A stretch of DNA of 12,675 bases from Ktedonobacteraceae bacterium (lineage in GTDB: Bacteria > Chloroflexota > Ktedonobacteria > Ktedonobacterales > Ktedonobacteraceae), in NCBI GenBank assembly GCA_014896635.1, contig JADBKA010000128.1:1-12675 (forward strand). The letters run 5' to 3'. The translations under genes and the position numbers were made by a program. This document shows positions 7,927 through 12,675 of the stretch, piece by piece. A model generated the notes under the pieces. The model was not told the origin of the DNA and ran no database searches. It saw nothing but the letters and a program-made list of their open reading frames with translations. Each line of letters starts with the position of its first letter. Within the stretch, counting starts at the first letter, position 1.

Positions 7927-8574
7927 GTGGCCTTCCCTGGCCTCTTTCCTGATCTGACGCGCTACCAGGCTGAGGCCGACCAGGCACGCATTGACAAGGG
8001 CCAGGACACCTGGAAGAACGATCCTGCGAAAGTCGCACAGGCACTGACCGCGAAGTTCTTCGACTGGAAACGCCCGTCCACCACACAAATCCTGAGCGGT
8101 GGCGGAGCGCGCGACGTTGATGCCGTTGTGCTGGTGAAGGAGACGGCGCCTCAAGGAGCGCAATCGTCATATGCGCCGTTTGTTAGGGTTACGCTCAGTC
8201 GCCTGGGTGGGAACACACACAACATCTGGGTAGTCGTCAAGGTTGAAGATGACCACTTGCTGACTCTGACGAATATCCCGGCGCGTTCCCTGGTTTTCAA
8301 TCCAGTGACATTGAAAGGGAAAGGCGCCGCCTTTGAAGCGGTGATCGGGCGCGCAGTAGTCTACGATCACCTGTACAACGATATCGGCCATGCACAGATT
8401 ACCGGCAGTCCCGGCATGGGCATAGCGGATTACTCGACGAGCGTCCAGTATCGCTCCACCTATGGTGCGGGAGCGCAGGAAGGGATCATCGCCGTGCATG
8501 AAGCCAACGGCGGCCTCAGCGAGGAGATCTATACCGCCGTGATGGTCAAGGTGCTGCTCGCTCAACAAAGGTAA
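7927..8574 (+). CDS. Gmad2-like domain protein, possibly a 5'-truncated lipoprotein
   Basis: The frame encodes 215 residues from a GTG. The C-terminal part (about 114-212) resembles the Gmad2 immunoglobulin-like domain: a start FNPVTLKGKGAAFEAVIGRAV, a central GMGIADYSTSVQY and an ending GIIAVHEANGG...IYTAVMVKVLL. The N-terminal half (1-110) has FPDLTRYQAEADQARIDKGQ and a strand-rich stretch ending IWVVVKVED, which I cannot name. Domains of this kind normally act outside the cell, yet no signal peptide or lipobox precedes it. The frame stays open upstream to a TAA at 7858 with no ATG, and GGAG only three bases before the GTG is a poor ribosome site. Either the start is unusual or the 5' end was lost, perhaps in a rearrangement near the hairpin cluster. 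A terminator follows the stop by 47 bases. Function unknown. Confidence 0.62.
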   Translation: MAFPGLFPDLTRYQAEADQARIDKGQDTWKNDPAKVAQALTAKFFDWKRPSTTQILSGGGARDVDAVVLVKETAPQGAQSSYAPFVRVTLSRLGGNTHNIWVVVKVEDDHLLTLTNIPARSLVFNPVTLKGKGAAFEAVIGRAVVYDHLYNDIGHAQITGSPGMGIADYSTSVQYRSTYGAGAQEGIIAVHEANGGLSEEIYTAVMVKVLLAQQR

Positions 8575-8621
8575 ACGAACTGGCCTCCATCCATCAATCA
8601 TGCGCGACATCGAACATTCGG

Positions 8622-8655
8622 CGCCAGGGAGTTGCACGGCTCCCTGGCGATTTTC
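8622..8655 (+). terminator. Rho-independent-type terminator after the Gmad2-like gene
   Basis: CGCCAGGGAG (8622-8631) and CTCCCTGGCG (8640-8649) form a perfect 10-bp stem around an 8-base loop, followed by ATTTTC. It lies 47 bases after the TAA at 8574. The T run is short, so efficiency is uncertain. Confidence 0.7.
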
Positions 8656-8751
8656 GCAGTAGCCCATCAAGAGAAACTGAGGGGACCTAAAGATTCACTC
8701 AAAAAAGGAGCGAAATAGCTAAAGGTTGGTGCAAAAGGATGGGCAAATTAT

Positions 8752-8781
8752 TTTACTTCCACTCCCCGGCTATGCTACACT
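8752..8781 (+). promoter_or_regulatory. Putative sigma-70-type promoter of the permease gene
   Basis: TTTACT (8752-8757) and TACACT (8776-8781) are separated by 18 bases and resemble -35 and -10 boxes. TG at 8773-8774 gives an extended -10 pattern, TGcTACACT. A start near 8788 would leave a leader of about 75 bases before the ATG at 8864. Confidence 0.45.
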
Positions 8782-8790
8782 ATGTAGCAT
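8772..8790. promoter_or_regulatory. Palindrome overlapping the -10 box, operator-like
   Basis: ATGCTAC (8772-8778) and GTAGCAT (8784-8790) are perfect inverted copies around the spacer ACTAT. The palindrome covers the putative -10 box and start site, the usual place for a repressor operator. No cognate repressor is recognisable in the window. Confidence 0.5.
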
Positions 8791-8805
8791 CGAAAATATA
8801 TGCGG

Positions 8806-8838
8806 GTGCGTCTCTGGAAAAGGACGCACACACTTTTT
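8806..8838 (+). terminator. Leader hairpin with T run, attenuator-like
   Basis: GTGCGTC (8806-8812) pairs perfectly with GACGCAC (8823-8829) around a 10-base loop; five Ts follow at 8834-8838. It lies between the putative promoter and the permease ATG at 8864, so it could end transcription early. The 4-base gap between stem and T run weakens it. I see no sequence long enough for a known K+ or c-di-AMP riboswitch. Confidence 0.45.
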
Positions 8839-8863
8839 CTTGAACTAAAGGTGACTTGACTGC

Positions 8864-10888
8864 ATGACACAGGAATCTGTGGAGCAAGAATCGACCCATG
8901 CGACACAGAGAGATGAGCATACCCCCAAAAGCAGTATGCTTGGCCCCATTCTCTGCTGGGCAGTGGTCTTCGCTGACATCGGTACGTCTGTCTACTATAC
9001 CCCCGGCATCCTGTATCAGACGGTAGGCGGGCTTGCCGGTTTTTTTGTGTTCTTGACGATGTTTGTCTTCGTGCTGCTCACGCTCAAGTATGCTGAGGTG
9101 ACGCACCGTTTTCCACAGGGCGGCGGCGTTGTCACCGTTGCCGCTCAGGCTATCAATCCCTGGTTTGGCTCGCTGGGTGGCATGTTCATCCTGGTGGACT
9201 ACTTTCTTACCGCAGCTATTAGCAGTATTTCGGGTATCCTCTACTTCAGCGTCGTAGTGCCGGCTTTTACTCCATATGCCCTCTGGATCACCGTTGGTGT
9301 ACTCGCTCTGCTCGGCATCCTGAACTGGGTTGGTATCAGCGAGAGCGCAAAGGTCAGTCTGGTAGGCGCTGTTATCGCTTTCATAAGCGATGTCGCTATT
9401 CTGTTCACAATTTTCACTCATGTTTCACTCACACAGTTTTTTGAACTGATCTCCCATATGTTTGCCAGTCGCTCCCTGACCTGGGAATCGCTGCTGGCGG
9501 GCTTCGCCGGCGCCTTTCTGGCCTTCTCAGGTCTGGAGAGCATCTCGCAGCTCTCGCCGGTCATGAAACAGCCGCACAAAAAAGTGGCAGGACTGGCGCT
9601 GCTGATGGTCGTCCTGACCATCGGTCTGACCAGTCCTCTACTGACGATGTTTTCTACACTGCTACTCCCAAAAGCGGCAAGCGATCCAATATTGAAAGAC
9701 CAGTTGATCTCGCTGCTCGCCGGACACTGGGGGGGGACCTGGGGACAGATTCTTCAGATAGAAGTGGCTATCAGCGCCAGCGCACTGCTGGTCTTTGCCA
9801 GCAATACGGCCATCATCGGCGCATACCATGTGTTTATGGCACTCTCACGTATGGAGTTTCTGCCGGGCTTCATCTTGCGCCGCAACAAACTGCGTGGGAC
9901 GCCGCACTACTCTATTGCACTGGCGACAGGCATTCCGATAGCTGTTCTGATTCTTGTGAACGGCAATACTACCATCCTGGGCGATATGTATGCATTCGGC
10001 CTGCTAGGTGCCTTCTCGCTGACCTGCCTGGGACTGGACATCGTGCGCTTCCGCGACTGGCAAAGGACGCGAGCAAACCCGATAGAGAGTCTGGCAGCGG
10101 TGGCGCTGGAGCAGGGCAACGGCCATTTGAGCGATGAGCTGGCTGCGTACCGCGATATGGCAGCCGAAGAACGCCACCAGAGTAGTCAGAGCGATCAAAG
10201 AGGGACACTCGACACCGGACAACTACAGGCGGGACCGGCAGAACGTGTCGGTGTCTGGTTCAGAATCGACTTCTTCCTCGGCGTGCTGACGACCATTCTG
10301 GTGATCGTGGCCTGGTCCACCAACCTGATCACGAAGCCGCTGGCAACAGTCTTCGGCGGCGGCGTGACGGTCGTAGGCATGGCAGTGGCATACGTCAATT
10401 ATGCCAGGAATCGCAAAGAAGGAAAGGTTCCTGTTCCAGTGGTGGCTACGCGCATTGAAGAACGCATGCCCAATGCGATCCTGGCAATCCTGTCAGCGGA
10501 TAGCCCCCATAAAGAGGCAGTGATTCGCTCGGCTGTCGCCAACGCCGAAGCCAATCAGCCACTGGTTTTCCTCTACCTCGGCCAGCCCAGAGTACGCGCC
10601 GCTGCACCGAGAATGATGGAAATTGTGGACCCCTACCTGGAAGATCCGCAGGCCAAGAACTACTTCAGCAAGGCTGCCGGCCTGGCGATGCGCGCGAAGC
10701 AGCCTATCCGCTTCATCTACCTCCAGGGGGGGCGCGACCTGGCTACACAGGTCTGGCAGTTGCTGCGTCCGCATGATACCGTGATTGCAGCCGAAGAAAG
10801 CGAGCAGATTCAAGACATCAACCCGGACCGCATTCGCTACGAACGCACACCAGCCGGGAAAGTGGCCCACCTGCTCAAGGCGTGGTGA
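8864..10888 (+). CDS. KimA-like APC-superfamily cation (probably K+) permease
   Basis: The 674-residue protein has about 12 membrane helices (residues 27-395 and 466-512) and a soluble C-terminal domain (about 520-674) that looks USP-like. It aligns by eye with the K+/H+ symporter KimA of Bacillus. D38 and Y45 in ADIGTSVYYTPG, D112, T116 and S120 in LVDYFLTAAISS, and E225 in SGLESIS fall where KimA has the residues I recall as D36, Y43, D117, T121, S125 and E233. The motif RFPQGGG (82-88) also matches YPQGGG. A hydrophilic stretch of about 65 residues (398-464) between the tenth and eleventh helices is much longer than in KimA. AAAGGTG precedes the ATG by about ten bases. Context inside a kdp locus supports K+ uptake. 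A general amino-acid permease is less likely given the ion-site residues; substrate is inferred. Confidence 0.85.
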   Translation: MTQESVEQESTHATQRDEHTPKSSMLGPILCWAVVFADIGTSVYYTPGILYQTVGGLAGFFVFLTMFVFVLLTLKYAEVTHRFPQGGGVVTVAAQAINPWFGSLGGMFILVDYFLTAAISSISGILYFSVVVPAFTPYALWITVGVLALLGILNWVGISESAKVSLVGAVIAFISDVAILFTIFTHVSLTQFFELISHMFASRSLTWESLLAGFAGAFLAFSGLESISQLSPVMKQPHKKVAGLALLMVVLTIGLTSPLLTMFSTLLLPKAASDPILKDQLISLLAGHWGGTWGQILQIEVAISASALLVFASNTAIIGAYHVFMALSRMEFLPGFILRRNKLRGTPHYSIALATGIPIAVLILVNGNTTILGDMYAFGLLGAFSLTCLGLDIVRFRDWQRTRANPIESLAAVALEQGNGHLSDELAAYRDMAAEERHQSSQSDQRGTLDTGQLQAGPAERVGVWFRIDFFLGVLTTILVIVAWSTNLITKPLATVFGGGVTVVGMAVAYVNYARNRKEGKVPVPVVATRIEERMPNAILAILSADSPHKEAVIRSAVANAEANQPLVFLYLGQPRVRAAAPRMMEIVDPYLEDPQAKNYFSKAAGLAMRAKQPIRFIYLQGGRDLATQVWQLLRPHDTVIAAEESEQIQDINPDRIRYERTPAGKVAHLLKAW

Positions 10889-11587
10889 TCAGTCCTCAGT
10901 GCTGAAGCGATAGCCGACACTGGAGATGGTATTGATAAAGCGCGGGTGAGCCGGGTCAGGCTCGATTTTGCGCCGTAGTTGACCAATATAGACATGCAGG
11001 TAGTGGGCCTCGGTGCCATAGCCGGTCCCCCAGACCTGCGAGAGCAGCATCTGGCGCGTCATGATCTTACCATTGTTCTTGATGAGCGCCTTCAGCAGGT
11101 CATATTCCGTAGGTGTAAGTTTCACCTCTTTGCCGTCCACCGTGACCTGCCGCTGCGCAAAATCGACACGTAAAGGACCGGCGCTAAATACTGGCTCCGT
11201 CCCCGCCTGCACCTGCGCGCTGTGCCGCAGAGCCACGCGCACACGTGCCAGCACTTCGTTCATGCCAAAGGGTTTTGAGACGTAATCATCGGCGCCTAGA
11301 TCGAGTGCCAGCACTTTGTCGCGCTCGGTATCTTTCACCGAGAGCACAATAATGGGCAGGTTTGAGTGTGCTCTCACCCGTTTACATACCTCCAGACCAC
11401 TGATGCCGGGCAGAGCCAGGTCAAGCAAGATCAGGTCAGGTCTGTGCTGTGCGATCTCCTCAAGCGCCTCCTCGCCGCTGGATGCCGTGAACACTTCATA
11501 GCCGTGTGCAGTCAGGCTGCGCTGCAATGCTCGCAAAATCTCTATTTCATCGTCTACAGCCAGAATACGTGCTCCGCTTTTTTTCAT
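10889..11587 (-). CDS. kdpE: KdpE response regulator (OmpR/PhoB family)
   Basis: This 232-residue protein is the DNA-binding activator of kdp transcription. The receiver domain (about 7-123) has D12 and D13 in AVDDE, the phosphorylated D56 in LILLDLALP, S83 in IIVLSVKD and K105 in YVSKPF. The winged-helix output domain (about 133-230) has LTPTEYDLLKALIKNNGKIMT, VWGTGYG, HYLHVYIGQLRRKIEPDP and the closing ISSVGYRF, all typical of KdpE. The ATG overlaps the kinase stop as ATGA, so the pair is translationally coupled; GGAGGAG lies 11 bases upstream inside the kinase gene. Its stop codon directly abuts the stop of the convergent permease gene. It should bind upstream of the kdp operon, but I could not identify the operator. 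Confidence 0.95.
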   Translation of the reverse strand: MKKSGARILAVDDEIEILRALQRSLTAHGYEVFTASSGEEALEEIAQHRPDLILLDLALPGISGLEVCKRVRAHSNLPIIVLSVKDTERDKVLALDLGADDYVSKPFGMNEVLARVRVALRHSAQVQAGTEPVFSAGPLRVDFAQRQVTVDGKEVKLTPTEYDLLKALIKNNGKIMTRQMLLSQVWGTGYGTEAHYLHVYIGQLRRKIEPDPAHPRFINTISSVGYRFSTED

Positions 11588-12675
11588 GATGCTTTTTGCT
11601 CCTCCAGATCATCCAGTGGCAGAGTAAATTTGAAGACGGCTCCCCCCTGCGGGCGATTCTCGGCCCAGATATGCCCGCCATGCGCCTCCACCAGTCCCCG
11701 GCAGACGGCCAGACCCAGGCCCGTCCCCATCGTACTTGTCCCTCTATTCTTTGTACCCATCACGCGATAGAACTTATCGAAGATCCGTTCCAGGTCGCCG
11801 GGAGGGATGCCCGGTCCCCTGTCGGCAACGCTCACCAGCACCTGCCGGTCAATGACTGCTACAGTGATATCTACTGGCGAACCGGCAGGCGTGTAGCGCA
11901 GCGCGTTCTCAACCAGATTCGTCATCACCTGGTCCATCTGCAAATAGTCAAGTTTGACCGGTGGGAGATCCTCAGGAATCATGGTTCGTACCGTTCTTCC
12001 CTGGATCTGGCTCTGCATACGCTCTAACACGTCATGAATCAACTCATCGAGTGGATACCACTCTTTCTCCGGCTTGAGCGCGCCGCCCTCGATGCGCGAC
12101 ATATCCAGCAGGTTGCCGACCAGGCGATTCAAGCGGTTGGCTTCGCGCTCAATCGTCATGGCAAAACTGCGCCTCTCTTCTTCAGTCCACTGCACGTCGT
12201 TTTGCAGCAGGCTGCTCGCCGCTGCTTTGATCGAGGAAAGCGGTGTGCGCAGGTCGTGCGAGACCGACGAGAGCAGCGCCGAGCGCAAAGCGTCAGTGCG
12301 CCGCAGCAATTCTACCTGGAGATTCTCGCGGTGTAAACGGGCACGTTCAATCACTGCCGCCGCCTGGTCCAGGAATGTCCTGAAAAAGATAACTTGCGGG
12401 TCAGCATGGTTTCCATTTTCGTGATTGCGATTGAGTGCAAAGAGGAGCGCGTTCTGCACGATCAGCAGACGTAACACACCGACGATCTTCTGTCCCAGAT
12501 AAAGAGGGATCATTCGTATATAGAGATAACTTTCCTGCTTCTCCCTTATTACTCTCCTGATACGATGATAGAGCGTTCCGCGCATCGCAGGCACTTCACC
12601 TGTTTCACCGTGCAGATCGACCGCCTGACCCTGTGCCATCACCAGCTCAGCCGTCTTCTGCTCGTCTGCTGAAAG
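11584..12675 (-). CDS. kdpD: KdpD-type histidine kinase, transmitter half (N-terminus off the window)
   Basis: The frame is open to the window edge, so the N-terminus is missing; 363 residues are visible. The first 110 or so look like the C-terminal part of a GAF domain, ending in the helix FLDQAAAVIERARLHRENLQ. The HisKA domain has the phosphorylated histidine in SVSHDLRTPLSS (His codon at 12256-12258). The ATPase domain has the N box VENALRY, G1 DRGPGIP, the F box FDKFYR and G2 GTGLGL. This pattern and the coupled kdpE downstream identify it as the output half of KdpD. The sensory N-domain and USP domain are encoded separately at 1039-2322. Whether the KdpD four-helix membrane region precedes the GAF part cannot be seen. 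A GTG at 12642 is only an internal candidate start. Confidence 0.92.
   Translation of the reverse strand, partial: LSADEQKTAELVMAQGQAVDLHGETGEVPAMRGTLYHRIRRVIREKQESYLYIRMIPLYLGQKIVGVLRLLIVQNALLFALNRNHENGNHADPQVIFFRTFLDQAAAVIERARLHRENLQVELLRRTDALRSALLSSVSHDLRTPLSSIKAAASSLLQNDVQWTEEERRSFAMTIEREANRLNRLVGNLLDMSRIEGGALKPEKEWYPLDELIHDVLERMQSQIQGRTVRTMIPEDLPPVKLDYLQMDQVMTNLVENALRYTPAGSPVDITVAVIDRQVLVSVADRGPGIPPGDLERIFDKFYRVMGTKNRGTSTMGTGLGLAVCRGLVEAHGGHIWAENRPQGGAVFKFTLPLDDLEEQKAS

Larger units (their letters stand above)
8575..8863. other. Spacer with terminator, promoter and leader of the permease gene
   Basis: This 289-base spacer contains, in order, the terminator of the upstream gene (8622-8649), an A-rich stretch around 8700 (including AAAAAAGGAG), a promoter-like element (8752-8781) overlapped by a palindrome (8772-8790), a leader hairpin with T run (8806-8838), and a ribosome site AAAGGTG near 8847-8853. 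I see no supported gene in it. Confidence 0.65.

Noticed and set aside
8739..8843. A 34-residue plus-strand open frame (MGKLFYFHSPAML...)
   Set aside because: It spans the putative promoter, palindrome and leader hairpin, and its only ribosome-site-like sequence touches the ATG.
8780..9421. Minus-strand 213-residue open frame
   Set aside because: It is antisense to the permease N-terminus and its leader and has no membrane or domain features of its own.
9729..9736. Run of eight G in the permease gene as a possible phase-variation tract
   Set aside because: The frame is intact (Trp-Gly-Gly-Thr), similar runs are common in GC-rich coding DNA, and there is no evidence of variation.

Overview
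The window is a potassium-uptake island built around a complete kdp operon. Base composition is moderately high in G+C. KdpD is split, the intergenic DNA is rich in hairpins, and the accessory lipoproteins look like those of large-genome soil bacteria. My best guess for the host is a Ktedonobacteria-like member of the Chloroflexota; this is inference from style, and no rRNA or other marker is present to prove it.

Left part, all minus strand, transcribed from about 7560 towards position 1: a single-domain response regulator (7102-7563), a 27-residue membrane peptide (7026-7109), kdpF (6903-6998), kdpA (5120-6844), kdpB (2937-5090), kdpC (2329-2922), a short KdpD with only the KdpD N-domain and a USP domain (1039-2322), and a beta-propeller-like lipoprotein whose C-terminus lies off the window (1-1025). 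Gaps are short and several genes overlap, so this reads as one operon. KdpA is the K+ channel subunit, KdpB the P-type ATPase, KdpC and KdpF accessory subunits. The short KdpD carries the sensory, nucleotide-binding half of the usual sensor.

Middle, plus strand: 7564-7926 is a divergent spacer holding a dense cluster of strong inverted repeats. It is followed by a gene (7927-8574) for a protein with a Gmad2-like C-terminal domain and no export signal, possibly a 5'-truncated lipoprotein, ending at a clear hairpin terminator. A 289-base spacer with a promoter-like element, an overlapping palindrome and an attenuator-like hairpin leads to a 674-residue APC-superfamily permease (8864-10888). That permease keeps the ion-binding residues I recall for the K+/H+ symporter KimA.

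Right part, minus strand: kdpE (10889-11587), an OmpR-type response regulator, overlaps by ATGA with the transmitter half of a KdpD-like histidine kinase (11584-12675), which is cut by the window edge. The permease and kdpE converge with their stop codons directly abutting.

Together the window encodes two K+ routes (high-affinity Kdp ATPase and a KimA-like symporter) and a divided KdpD/KdpE control system, with an extra receiver protein at the head of the kdp operon. I see no tRNA, rRNA, CRISPR array, transposase or phage gene.
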